From a virus: a stretch of 34,530 nucleotides of DNA. The notes below the pieces were generated by a model. The model did not search any database, had not been told where the DNA came from, and saw only the letters and a list, made by a program, of their open reading frames with translations. Positions 26,155 through 32,754 of the stretch are shown here, piece after piece. The DNA lies in the IMG/VR virus record IMGVR_UViG_3300047551_002225, positions 1-34,530 of that record; one strand, 5' to 3'. Made by a program: the position numbers and the translations under genes. Every line of letters starts with the position of its first letter. Position 1 is the stretch's first letter.

Positions 26155-27015
26155 TTACTTCAGTCCGAGAATGTCAAGGACCTTGGCGCCGGCCTTGGTC
26201 TCTTTAGCGTTCAGTCCGTGCTTGCCTTTCAGCATCTTCACTGCGTTCGCTGTTGCCTGATCAAACTTACCGTCCGGGTTCTTCGGGTAGAAGCCTTGCT
26301 TCTTCAGCGCTTCTTGCAGAGCCTTGACACGAGGACCACTGTCGCCAACGTCGAGCGCTCCGTCACCTGTCGGCGCGGGCGCGGCGGCTGGCTTTTCAGC
26401 TTTAGGAGCCGGTGCTGGCTTGTCTTCTTTCTCTTCGGCTGCTGGAGCGGCCGCGACGTCTGGCTTCGCGTAGCCGTTGCCGGCGGCGATCCAAGCCGAG
26501 ACTGCTGCTGGAACAACGTCGCCTGCGACGTAGCGGAGGTGCCACGGCTCTTCTGGGACAACTTCCCACGAGAAACCGAAGTCCTTGACGTTGTCGATCA
26601 GCCACTCAAGACGCGCACCGCTAGCGGTGTGAACGTCAACGGCGATTCCGAGGTTGTGCTGTGAAGATCCTGGAGCAGCGAGGCTGGCGAGCTTCTCGTT
26701 CTTCTTGTACCACTTGACGCCTTCAAACGTACGAGTGCTGTTGCCGTTCGGCTCTTTTGTGTAGCGCTCGAGGAAGACCTTGAGCTGTGAGTCGTACGAG
26801 CGGTAGGTGTCGCCAGACGAGACCGGCTTGAGCTCGATACCGTCGGCCTTAGCCTTCGCGACCATCGCGCCCCACGCATTCGCTGCGCGCCAGTGAAGCT
26901 TGCCTCCGCCTGCCGCCGGCTTCAGCAGCGCCTCAGGAAGCCTGCCTGGCTTGTGACCCTTGAGGTCCTCCGGCATCGTGACCTTGACTACGTAATCCCA
27001 TGCGACTTTGCCCAT
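26155..27015 (-). CDS. Endolysin: VanY-type (M15) peptidase with peptidoglycan-binding domain
   Basis: 286 aa. Residues about 35-180 are a D-alanyl-D-alanine carboxypeptidase-like (M15B/VanY) zinc peptidase. GSSQHNLGIAVDV gives the zinc ligands H120 and D127, and EEPWHLRY gives H159 with acidic E155/E156. A Pro/Ala/Lys linker (188-216) leads to a peptidoglycan-binding-1 domain (about 220-286: GDSGPRVKALQEALKKQGFY). There is no signal peptide, so release depends on a holin. It would cleave the stem-peptide bonds of the host wall. ATG start with AGGAG about ten bases upstream, and a sigma70-type promoter precedes it. Confidence 0.85.
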   Translation of the reverse strand: MGKVAWDYVVKVTMPEDLKGHKPGRLPEALLKPAAGGGKLHWRAANAWGAMVAKAKADGIELKPVSSGDTYRSYDSQLKVFLERYTKEPNGNSTRTFEGVKWYKKNEKLASLAAPGSSQHNLGIAVDVHTASGARLEWLIDNVKDFGFSWEVVPEEPWHLRYVAGDVVPAAVSAWIAAGNGYAKPDVAAAPAAEEKEDKPAPAPKAEKPAAAPAPTGDGALDVGDSGPRVKALQEALKKQGFYPKNPDGKFDQATANAVKMLKGKHGLNAKETKAGAKVLDILGLK

Positions 27016-27057
27016 TGCGAAAAGCTCCTAGAGGTGGGTGTAAAAACGGTAAGAGCA

Positions 27058-27086
27058 ACTATAAACTACTTCTGGAACCCTGTCTT
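27058..27086 (-). promoter_or_regulatory. Sigma70-type promoter for the endolysin operon
   Basis: Minus strand: AAGACA (-35), 17 bases, TATAGT (-10), about 42 bases before the endolysin ATG. Read from the consensus; no further element seen. Confidence 0.45.
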
Positions 27087-27113
27087 GGTTCCTGATCAAG
27101 AAGAGCTTATGGC

Positions 27114-27204
27114 GGGGCCAGTGACGTCGGAAAGGACAACGCACGTCACGGCCCCGGCCGGCCACCCCTGGGAGAGGGTGCGAGCGCCCTACTACATGCG
27201 CTCG
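27114..27204 (+). other. Three-hairpin structured intergenic element (possible small RNA)
   Basis: This lies in the 341-bp gap (27016-27356) between the endolysin and nei genes, which are divergent. The first hairpin pairs GGGGCC-A-GTGACGT (27114-27127) with ACGTCACGGCCCC (27143-27155): 13 pairs, one bulged A, 15-base loop CGGAAAGGACAACGC. The second pairs CACCC (27163-27167) with GGGTG (27176-27180). The third pairs CGAGCG (27181-27186) with CGCTCG (27199-27204). No T-run follows, so it is not a simple terminator. A 33-codon frame (27109-27210) runs through it but seems a by-product. The strand is not determined. Apart from the endolysin promoter and a possible promoter at 27294-27322, I see nothing else in the gap. 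Confidence 0.5.
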
Positions 27205-27293
27205 GCCTAGACGACCTATCAACCATTCAGCCCGTCTGGCGCGAGGGCAATAGTAACATGACATAGATCTGTTGTAGGTCATTGATCACAGTT

Positions 27294-27322
27294 CAAACTT
27301 TCCGCCGTAACTATTGTAGAAT
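27294..27322 (+). promoter_or_regulatory. Possible promoter for nei and the following operon
   Basis: CAAACT, 17 bases, TAGAAT. The stretch AACTTTCCGC...TATTG...TAGAAT is also found, with small insertions, ahead of the holin-like gene (30625-30654). TAG(A/G/T)AT recurs as the -10 in several intergenic regions here. The distance to the nei ATG is 34 bases, leaving room for its Shine-Dalgarno GAGGAAG. Confidence 0.35.
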
Positions 27323-27356
27323 AGCAAGGAAACGACGAACAACGAAAAGAGGAAGA

Positions 27357-28154
27357 ATGCCTGAAGGACATTCAATACGACACCTGGCGACGATACATGA
27401 GGGAGCTTTCGCTGGGAAGACAGTGAGAGCTTCTAGTCCGCAGGGGCGGTTCGCGGACGAGGCGAAGAATATCGACAATCGTATATTGAATAATACGACA
27501 GCGCACGGCAAACATCTGTTCTTGCACTTTGACACCGGGCAGACCGTGCACGTGCATCTTGGACTGTATGGGTGGTTCTATCTGTCAAAGAACCCAAACA
27601 AGAAACCTAAAGACTCGACCAGGTTGCGACTGCAACACGACATCTACATCTCGGACCTGGTAGCGCCGACAGCGTGTGAACTGCTTGACGACGCGGGAGT
27701 GAGCGCGATAAAGAAGAGGCTTGGACCTGATCCGATACACGACGACGCAGACCCAGAACAGGCTTGGAAGAAGATCGTGAAGTCGAAGCGTACCATCGCG
27801 GGACTGTTGATGGATCAATCCGTGATCGCTGGGATCGGAAACGTGTACCGTGCCGAGCTGTTATTCTTGTCTCGTCTTGATCCATTTATTCCCGGTATGC
27901 AGATGCAACGCGAGAAGTTCGATGAGATATGGCGGAACGCTTCTATTCTTCTTCGAGATGGGTCGACCGACGGCAAGATTCGCACGGTGGCGCCCGAGCA
28001 CTTGGGCGAAGACGAAGTCAAATTACACGGTTGTTCTCAGTTCAGCTACGTCTATAAACGGCAACGTCAGTCGTGCCGTCTCTGTATGACAGAAGTAAAA
28101 GAAACAGAACTTGATTCACGGACTCTCTACTGGTGTCCTACCTGTCAAAGATAA
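27357..28154 (+). CDS. nei: Endonuclease VIII / Fpg-family DNA glycosylase, actinobacterial type
   Basis: 265 aa. I start it at the ATG 27357 because Fpg/Nei enzymes need the N-terminal Pro: MPEGHSIRHLATIHEG places P2 (Schiff-base nucleophile) and E3. The motif SSPQGRF matches actinobacterial Nei proteins (MPEGHTxHRLA...SSPQGRF). The central H2TH region contains ...SVIAGIGNVYRAELLF, and the C-terminal zinc finger has four cysteines (CRLC and CPTC). It excises oxidised bases, mainly pyrimidines if Nei-like, and nicks the DNA backbone. GAGGAAG precedes the start. A glycosylase in a phage is unusual; it may repair oxidative damage to phage DNA. Family is firm; Nei versus Fpg specificity is inferred. 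Confidence 0.9.
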   Translation: MPEGHSIRHLATIHEGAFAGKTVRASSPQGRFADEAKNIDNRILNNTTAHGKHLFLHFDTGQTVHVHLGLYGWFYLSKNPNKKPKDSTRLRLQHDIYISDLVAPTACELLDDAGVSAIKKRLGPDPIHDDADPEQAWKKIVKSKRTIAGLLMDQSVIAGIGNVYRAELLFLSRLDPFIPGMQMQREKFDEIWRNASILLRDGSTDGKIRTVAPEHLGEDEVKLHGCSQFSYVYKRQRQSCRLCMTEVKETELDSRTLYWCPTCQR

Positions 28155-28163
28155 AATATGTAG

Positions 28164-28376
28164 GTGAAAGTCGCAGAGAGCACAGACACTAAAGCATACG
28201 TTTCTGGCGATCACGACAAGTTCGCTCACTACGCAGACAAAGCAGACATCGTAGAAGCCGTCGTTACAGGCGTTCCTATTGTCGCTCTCTGCGGAAAGAT
28301 ATGGGTACCAACAAGAGACCCAGATGGCTTTCCAGTCTGCGAGCGCTGCAAACAAATATACGAACAGCTTCAATAA
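28164..28376 (+). CDS. DUF3039-type small zinc-binding protein
   Basis: 70 aa from a GTG. The core is DHDKFAHYADKADIVEAVV, then TGVPIVALCGKIWVPTRDP, then FPVCERCKQIYEQL. The order H-Y, K, A/E-x-V-T-G-x-P, A-L-C-G-K-x-W-V-P-x-R-D-P, F-P-V-C-x-x-C-K matches the actinobacterial family DUF3039. CG and CxxC with the His probably bind zinc. The function of the family is unknown to me. Because this family is typical of Actinobacteria, its presence supports the host assignment. It lies between nei and the ribonucleotide reductase and shares their operon. No strong Shine-Dalgarno is seen. Confidence 0.75.
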   Translation: MKVAESTDTKAYVSGDHDKFAHYADKADIVEAVVTGVPIVALCGKIWVPTRDPDGFPVCERCKQIYEQLQ

Positions 28377-28398
28377 CTGTAGGGAGTAGTAATCAGCC

Positions 28399-30450
28399 AT
28401 GACTATGTCTTTGTTCTCTTTCCGTCTTTCGCCGGAGTTTGTCAACGAGTACCGTGACAGGCCCGCGCCGTTCGGCTACCGTGACGCGGGTGGAAACTCT
28501 GTGGGTGAGATCACGTTCTTGCGCACGTACTCTCGGTTGAAGGAAGACGGCACAAAAGAGACATGGGCCGACGTGTGCGAGCGCGTCATCAACGGCATGT
28601 ACTCACTTCAGAAAGACCACTGCAAGACAAACCGTCTGCCTTGGAACGACAGCAAGGGACAAGCGTCTGCGAAAGAAGCTTTCGACAGAATGTTCCATCT
28701 CAAGTGGACGCCGCCTGGCCGTGGACTTTGGGTCATGGGCACGCCGCTTGTGAACGACCAGCGCAACTCTGCCGCTCTTCAAAACTGCGCGTTCGTTTCG
28801 ACCGCCGACATGACGAAGGCGAACCCTGCAAAGCCGTTCGCTTTCTTGATGGAGGCGTCGATGCTCGGCGTAGGCGTCGGATTCGACAACCTTGGAGCAG
28901 AGAAAGAGTTCACGATCTACAAGCCTGGGTCGGTCGGCACGTACGTGTACGAGGTCCCAGACACTCGCGAAGGCTGGGTTGAGTCTGTTGTACTGTTGCT
29001 GAACTCGTACTTGAAGCCAGAGATGAACAAGATCGACTTCGATTACCAATACGTGCGTCCGGCAGGAACGCCGATCAAGACGTTCGGCGGAACCGCCGCT
29101 GGGCACGAGCCGCTTGAGCGTCTGCACAACCACATCCGCAGACTGTTTGACGGGAGAGCTGGACAGCCGCTCACAAAGGTCGACATCGCCGACATCGGCA
29201 ACTTGATCGGCGTGTGCGTCGTATCTGGCAACGTCCGACGCTCGGCAGAGCTGCTGATCGGCAGCATCAACGACAATGACTTCTTGAATCTCAAGAACCC
29301 GAAGGCGTTTCCTGAGCGCAACTCTTATGACGCGAGTTCTCCAGGCTGGGGCTGGATGTCGAACAACTCGGTGCTTACTTCAGTAGGTGAAGACCTTGAC
29401 TCTATCGTCGAGGGCATCAAGCTGAACGGTGAGCCAGGCGTCATTTGGCTAGACATGAGCCGCAAGTACGGACGACTTGTCGATCCACCGAACAACAAAG
29501 ATCACAGAGTGGTCGGATACAACCCGTGCGCCGAGCAGTCGCTCGAGTCGTACGAGTGCTGCACCTTGGTCGAGACATACTTGAACAGGCACGACAGCCT
29601 TGAAGATTACAAGCGAACGCTGAAGTTTGCTTACCTGTACGCGAAGACCGTGACTCTCCTACCGACGCACTGGGAGGAGACCAATGCAATCATGCAACGA
29701 AACCGCCGCATCGGAACGTCGATGTCTGGCGTCGCCAACTTCGCTGACATCCACGGTCTGCCGGTCCTCAGAGACTGGATGGATTCTGGATACAAGACGA
29801 TCCAGCGGTATGATAACGTCTACTCAGAGTGGATGGGAATCCGCGAGTCGATCAAGATGACTACCGTCAAGCCGTCTGGCACGGTGTCGATACTTGCTGG
29901 AGAATCGCCGGGAGTGCACTGGACTCCGGGCGGACAATACTTCATGAGAGCGATCAGGTTCGCGAACGATGACCCGATGCTTCCGCTCTTCCGAATGGCT
30001 AACTACCGGGTGGAGCAAGCGTCAGAATCGCCGAATACAACATCGGTGGTCTTCTTCCCGATTGAATCTGTCGCGAAGCGCTCGGAAAAAGACGTGACGA
30101 TCTTCGAGAAGATGTCGCTGGCAGCGACCGCGCAGCGGTACTGGTCCGACAACTCGGTGTCCGTGACGATCTCTTTTGACAAAGAGACCGAGGCCGACCA
30201 TGTCGGAACCGTCTTGCACATGTACGACGGTCAACTCAAGACGGTGTCGTTCTTGCCGAGCGGCAACGAGACGTACCCGCAGATGCCGTACACGCAGATC
30301 ACTAAAGACGAGTACGTCGCCGCTAAGACGGCTTTGTTCCCGATCGACTTCTCTGGAGTATACGCGGGAATGGCTGCAGACGCGATCGGAGAGTCATACT
30401 GCACGACGGACTCTTGTGAGATAAAGTTCGTGAAAGAAAATGCCAAGTAA
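28399..30450 (+). CDS. nrdJ: Adenosylcobalamin-dependent (class II) ribonucleoside-triphosphate reductase
   Basis: 683 aa, slightly shorter than the roughly 740-residue monomeric Lactobacillus-type enzyme. Key residues align by spacing: redox Cys in LQNCAFVS (C130), finger-loop NPCAEQSLESYECC with radical Cys C377 and E379 and partner C388, and C-terminal redox pair ESYCTTDSCEI (C668, C673). PPGRGLW and KPSGTVS are also present. It converts ribonucleoside triphosphates to deoxy forms with adenosylcobalamin, supplying dNTPs for phage replication without oxygen. The host must supply the cofactor. No separate reductase subunit or cobalamin-riboswitch signature is visible upstream. ATG with AGGGAG nearby. 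It overlaps the next gene by 11 bp. Confidence 0.92.
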   Translation: MTMSLFSFRLSPEFVNEYRDRPAPFGYRDAGGNSVGEITFLRTYSRLKEDGTKETWADVCERVINGMYSLQKDHCKTNRLPWNDSKGQASAKEAFDRMFHLKWTPPGRGLWVMGTPLVNDQRNSAALQNCAFVSTADMTKANPAKPFAFLMEASMLGVGVGFDNLGAEKEFTIYKPGSVGTYVYEVPDTREGWVESVVLLLNSYLKPEMNKIDFDYQYVRPAGTPIKTFGGTAAGHEPLERLHNHIRRLFDGRAGQPLTKVDIADIGNLIGVCVVSGNVRRSAELLIGSINDNDFLNLKNPKAFPERNSYDASSPGWGWMSNNSVLTSVGEDLDSIVEGIKLNGEPGVIWLDMSRKYGRLVDPPNNKDHRVVGYNPCAEQSLESYECCTLVETYLNRHDSLEDYKRTLKFAYLYAKTVTLLPTHWEETNAIMQRNRRIGTSMSGVANFADIHGLPVLRDWMDSGYKTIQRYDNVYSEWMGIRESIKMTTVKPSGTVSILAGESPGVHWTPGGQYFMRAIRFANDDPMLPLFRMANYRVEQASESPNTTSVVFFPIESVAKRSEKDVTIFEKMSLAATAQRYWSDNSVSVTISFDKETEADHVGTVLHMYDGQLKTVSFLPSGNETYPQMPYTQITKDEYVAAKTALFPIDFSGVYAGMAADAIGESYCTTDSCEIKFVKENAK

Positions 30451-30613
30451 CGAGATCTACGCGATCGTGCACCTGTCCGTGGGCGGCTGGGGAGGCAACT
30501 ACATGACTCTCTGCGGCGTTGAGGCTGACACCGAGTGGGTGACGTTCAACGAGGCTAACGTGACTTGCGACGCCTGCAAGGAAGCCAACCGGTACAACAG
30601 GGGCAGGAAATAG
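30440..30613 (+). CDS. Small zinc-ribbon-like protein overlapping nrdJ
   Basis: 57 aa: MPSNEIYAIVHLSVGG at the start, CGV in the middle (C25) and VTCDACKEANRY (C43, C46) at the end. H11 and C25 with the CxxC pair could bind one zinc ion. Short proteins of this type (HL...CG...VTC..C) are common in actinophages, with no assigned role. The ATG lies inside the end of nrdJ, with AAAG a few bases upstream, so it is coupled to nrdJ translation. I call it real because of the coupling and the four-ligand pattern. Confidence 0.65.
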   Translation: MPSNEIYAIVHLSVGGWGGNYMTLCGVEADTEWVTFNEANVTCDACKEANRYNRGRK

Positions 30614-30625
30614 ATCTATCTGTAA

Positions 30626-30654
30626 CTTTCCGCGGCGGTTATTGGTCTTAGTAT
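30626..30654 (+). promoter_or_regulatory. Promoter ahead of the holin-like gene, followed by a leader hairpin
   Basis: CTTTCC, 17 bases, TAGTAT. Downstream, in the leader, GAGGCT-GGGG-AGCCTC (30687-30702) is a perfect six-pair hairpin with a four-base loop. The leader of about 75 bases then reaches GGAGG and the holin-like start. The hairpin may tune lysis-gene expression; this is inferred. Confidence 0.4.
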
Positions 30655-30735
30655 CAAAAACCGACGGATAGGTTACTATGGAGACCGAGGCTGGGGAGCC
30701 TCTATCAGAGGGCGCAAACTTCTGTTGGAGGCTAT

Positions 30736-31047
30736 GTGGAACAGATCAAGAACATCATCCTCAGGATTATCGCGACCTTCGCGGCGTCCGGACTTGGCGT
30801 CATAGGCGCTGGAACAATCGCAGGTGTGCCGCTGTGGCAAGCGATCTTCATGGCCGGAATCGGCGGAGTCGCTACAGTCATCGAAGGACTGTCACGCGCG
30901 TTCTTGGACGACGGCAAGCTCAGTCTGGACGAGATCAACGCGGTGTTCGACAAGGTCGGCAAGCAGCCTGCTAAGAGCGCTGAGCCAGAAATTGTCGAGG
31001 CTCCTGCGGAGTATGTATCCGAAAGCACAGAACAGCAGGCGCTGTGA
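30736..31047 (+). CDS. Holin-like membrane protein (r1t-type layout)
   Basis: 103 aa from GTG 30736 with GGAGG five bases upstream. Two hydrophobic helices (about 8-27, IILRIIATFAASGLGVIGAG; and 31-50, VPLWQAIFMAGIGGVATVIE) are followed by a charged tail with FLDDGKLSLDEINAVFDKVG. Actinophage holins of the r1t superfamily have this layout: two TM helices and a DGKL...DEIN tail. It would make pores that release the endolysin. It begins a cassette of four overlapping genes. A small membrane protein cannot be proven a holin from sequence alone. Confidence 0.65.
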   Translation: MEQIKNIILRIIATFAASGLGVIGAGTIAGVPLWQAIFMAGIGGVATVIEGLSRAFLDDGKLSLDEINAVFDKVGKQPAKSAEPEIVEAPAEYVSESTEQQAL

Positions 31048-31283
31048 GGCGCGTTCTTGCCGCGGCGGCTATCGTCCTAGTCTTAGGAGGATGCGGATAC
31101 GACGGCAAATACCGCTATGAGTGTCAAGACCCAGAGAACTGGGATGCAGATGAATGCAATCCGCCGATCTGTCTTGTAGACGGAATGTGCACGGAGACGC
31201 TGATCGGGTTCGACCCAAAGAACCCGCCAAGTGAAACAAACGTAACAAGTGAAACTGTGCCAGCAGAAGAAGGGCAGCCATGA
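31044..31283 (+). CDS. Small lipoprotein
   Basis: 79 aa. The signal peptide MRRVLAAAAIVLVLGGCG ends in a lipobox (LGGC, Cys at 17). The mature part has further cysteines (C27, C38, C43, C49 or nearby) in ECQDPENWDADECNPPICLVD and an acidic Thr/Ser-rich end. The GTG overlaps the previous stop by four bases. Lipoproteins placed among lysis genes sometimes act as outer-leaflet spanin-like or exclusion proteins, but actinobacteria lack a classical outer membrane, so the role is open. Possibly superinfection exclusion. Confidence 0.7.
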   Translation: MRRVLAAAAIVLVLGGCGYDGKYRYECQDPENWDADECNPPICLVDGMCTETLIGFDPKNPPSETNVTSETVPAEEGQP

Positions 31284-31567
31284 GAAAGAACAAGCAAAGA
31301 ATGACGCCCGAAGACCTCGACGCGAGGTTGAAGTTCGTCGTCGGCTGTGTGCTGGCTGCCGTGCTGACAATCACGACAATCGGCGTCTTGTACGCGCTTG
31401 TGTTTGTAACGCAACCCATCGGAGCACAGGCTGAAAATGACAAGATGTTCTTTGGTGTGCTGTCATCAGTTGCGACGTTCATCACAGGAACTCTTGCCGG
31501 ATTGATGATCTCGACCGGCCGAAACAAGCAAGAAGACCCAGAAGAGGAGATCAGCAATGAAGGATAA
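31280..31567 (+). CDS. Two-helix membrane protein in the lysis cassette
   Basis: 95 aa. A basic N-terminus (MRKNKQRM) precedes TM1 (about 19-43, FVVGCVLAAVLTITTIGVLY), a short outside loop and TM2 (about 55-78, FFGVLSSVATFITGTLAGLM); the tail is acidic. The ATG overlaps the lipoprotein stop (ATGA). The pattern is that of a holin or antiholin. No family is recognised. With the two flanking membrane genes it forms a coupled set. Confidence 0.65.
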   Translation: MRKNKQRMTPEDLDARLKFVVGCVLAAVLTITTIGVLYALVFVTQPIGAQAENDKMFFGVLSSVATFITGTLAGLMISTGRNKQEDPEEEISNEG

Positions 31568-31811
31568 GACAATGTGGCTTCTATCAATGATGGTTGGAGT
31601 CGCGATCATCACTGCAATTGTCGGTGACTACGTAGTCGCTGGAATTGAAACAATGAGAACTGGCGAAGCCGTTGATGTATCCGCAGAAGTAATGACTCTG
31701 GTCCAGACGGCGCTTGGTGGTGTCATCGGTATCCTTGGTGGATACTTCGGTGCCAAAGGTACTAAGAAATCTGGCGATCACTGCGATAACTGCTCTTGCG
31801 ACGACAAGTGA
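31557..31811 (+). CDS. Two-helix membrane protein with Cys/His tail
   Basis: 84 aa. TM1 (about 5-28, MWLLSMMVGVAIITAIVGDY) and TM2 (about 47-65, VQTALGGVIGILGGYFG) are followed by a short tail GDHCDNCSCDDK, with three cysteines and a His that could bind metal. The start overlaps the previous gene by 11 bp with GAGGAG nine bases upstream. It resembles small holin-like proteins. The metal-binding-like tail is the odd point. Role inferred from position. Confidence 0.65.
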   Translation: MKDKTMWLLSMMVGVAIITAIVGDYVVAGIETMRTGEAVDVSAEVMTLVQTALGGVIGILGGYFGAKGTKKSGDHCDNCSCDDK

Positions 31812-31812
31812 C

Positions 31813-32223
31813 ATGTACGAGTACAGAGTCAAGAAAGTCCTCAAGGTAGTTGACGGAGACACAATTGATGTTGACATTGATCTTGGGTTTGATATCTCTT
31901 ACACTCAGCGAGTCCGTCTCGCTGGCATCGACACTCCAGAGTCTCGGACGACCGACAAGCAAGAAAAAGTCCTTGGACTTGAGGTAAAAGACCGTCTAAA
32001 GAAGCTGATCGACTCCGCAACGTCAATCGTCATTCGCACGGAAAAACCTGACTCGTCTGAGAAGTACGGTCGCATTCTTGGCTGGTTGTTCTTAGACGGA
32101 GCAGACAAGTCAGTCAATCATGCGTTGATTGCTGACGGATACGCTTGGGAGTACATGGGCGACACGAAGGTAAAAGACTTCGAGCTTTTGCGTCAACGCA
32201 GAGCTAAGTCGGCAGGCAAGTAA
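31813..32223 (+). CDS. Staphylococcal-nuclease-like (SNase) endonuclease
   Basis: 136 aa from the ATG at 31813, one base after the previous stop; a longer frame exists but only duplicates the previous gene. The SNase fold is clear: VVDGDTIDVDIDLG (D14, D16), RLAGIDTPES (R35, D40, T41, E43), EKYGRILGWLF (R87), and LIADGYAWEYMG. R35, E43 and R87 are the catalytic trio of the family in the same order and spacing. It cuts DNA or RNA with calcium. There is no signal peptide, so it acts inside the cell, perhaps degrading host DNA or trimming phage DNA. It ends five bases before a structured element. Confidence 0.85.
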   Translation: MYEYRVKKVLKVVDGDTIDVDIDLGFDISYTQRVRLAGIDTPESRTTDKQEKVLGLEVKDRLKKLIDSATSIVIRTEKPDSSEKYGRILGWLFLDGADKSVNHALIADGYAWEYMGDTKVKDFELLRQRRAKSAGK

Positions 32224-32227
32224 GCGA

Positions 32228-32280
32228 CCACCCCGCCTATCCTCTCGGAAGGACCTGGAGGATCCTTGTCAACGGGGTGG
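32228..32280 (+). terminator. Structured element after the nuclease gene, possible terminator
   Basis: CCACCCCG (32228-32235) pairs with CGGGGTGG (32273-32280); inside, ATCCTC (32239-32244) pairs with GAGGAT (32258-32263). The loop reads TCGGAAGGACCTG. The motif TCGGAAGGAC also occurs, with one extra A, in the loop of the element at 27114. It ends the nuclease operon, but a T-run is lacking, so it could be an RNA end structure rather than a true intrinsic terminator. Confidence 0.45.
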
Positions 32281-32312
32281 GACGTTTGAGTCAATACTAC
32301 GACATTGATAGA

Positions 32313-32318
32313 TAGAAT
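32313..32318 (+). promoter_or_regulatory. -10 box six bases before the ATG of the 68-aa gene
   Basis: TAGAAT-AGTCGC-ATG. No Shine-Dalgarno is visible. The spacing puts the expected start of transcription at or next to the ATG, as in actinobacterial leaderless messages. The -35 is unclear. Confidence 0.4.
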
Positions 32319-32324
32319 AGTCGC

Positions 32325-32531
32325 ATGATGACTGAGCTTCAAGAAGCGGAAGAAGCGCTCGAGCAGATCGTGCTGGTCACAAACGCGATGGCCGTTGAGC
32401 GAATCGACAAAGCGCTTGTTGAGGTAAGCGGAAGAGACCTAGTGTCGTCTGCCGAGATGACGGACTTGTTACTTGATGTCCGCCAGATCCTGGTGATCGA
32501 CCTTGAAGAGATGGTCTCGGGCTCCGACTAG
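32325..32531 (+). CDS. Small helical acidic protein (unknown)
   Basis: 68 aa, almost entirely helical with heptad-like leucines and isoleucines (ELQEAEEALEQIVLV, then LLLDVRQILVIDLEEM). No cysteine, membrane segment or signal peptide. A coiled-coil dimer is likely. The function is not recognised. It shares the CTAG of its stop codon with the convergent membrane-protein gene. A second in-frame ATG lies one codon downstream (MM). Confidence 0.6.
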   Translation: MMTELQEAEEALEQIVLVTNAMAVERIDKALVEVSGRDLVSSAEMTDLLLDVRQILVIDLEEMVSGSD

Positions 32532-32686
32532 CGCGCCCAGTAGCCGTGACGGTCTAGTATCTCTTGCTGTTTGCTGCGCTTTGACCGGTCGTTGCTGTAG
32601 TGGTAGTCGTTGACAGCTCGCATAAGAACAAGCTTGTGGAACGCGGTGGCGAGCATGATGATCGTGAATAAGATGAGAAATGGCAT
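32528..32686 (-). CDS. Small membrane protein (52 aa)
   Basis: 52 aa. Residues 2-21 (PFLILFTIIMLATAFHKLVL) are one transmembrane helix; the rest is hydrophilic and ends HGYWAR. It has no Shine-Dalgarno, but TAGAAT ends six bases before the ATG, suggesting a leaderless message. It converges with the 68-aa gene and shares CTAG with its stop. Not recognised. Moderate confidence because of small size. Confidence 0.55.
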   Translation of the reverse strand: MPFLILFTIIMLATAFHKLVLMRAVNDYHYSNDRSKRSKQQEILDRHGYWAR

Positions 32687-32692
32687 CTTGTT

Positions 32693-32698
32693 ATTCTA
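32693..32698 (-). promoter_or_regulatory. -10 box six bases before the ATG of the 52-aa gene
   Basis: Minus strand: TAGAAT-AACAAG-ATG, same spacing as at 32313-32318 and 148-153. No Shine-Dalgarno. Predicted from sequence only. Confidence 0.4.
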
Positions 32699-32754
32699 AA
32701 AGATCGCCGGAAAACAAGTTACTCTGAAAATCTACAAAAAGAAAGGATAGAACG

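Noticed and set aside
26893-27210. Plus-strand frame across the endolysin start and intergenic region, including a 33-codon frame (27109-27210) with an AAGAAGAG-like leader.
   Set aside because: Its open length follows from the G/C-rich hairpins, most of the longer frame is antisense to the endolysin, and nothing suggests a protein fold.
27016-27356. Cobalamin riboswitch ahead of the nei-nrdJ operon was considered.
   Set aside because: I could not find the conserved B12-box or the expected core order; the hairpins here have a different layout.
30678-30974. 98-codon frame starting upstream of the holin-like gene in another frame.
   Set aside because: It overlaps the holin-like gene out of frame and has an Arg-rich shadow composition. 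The leader hairpin explains the upstream part better.
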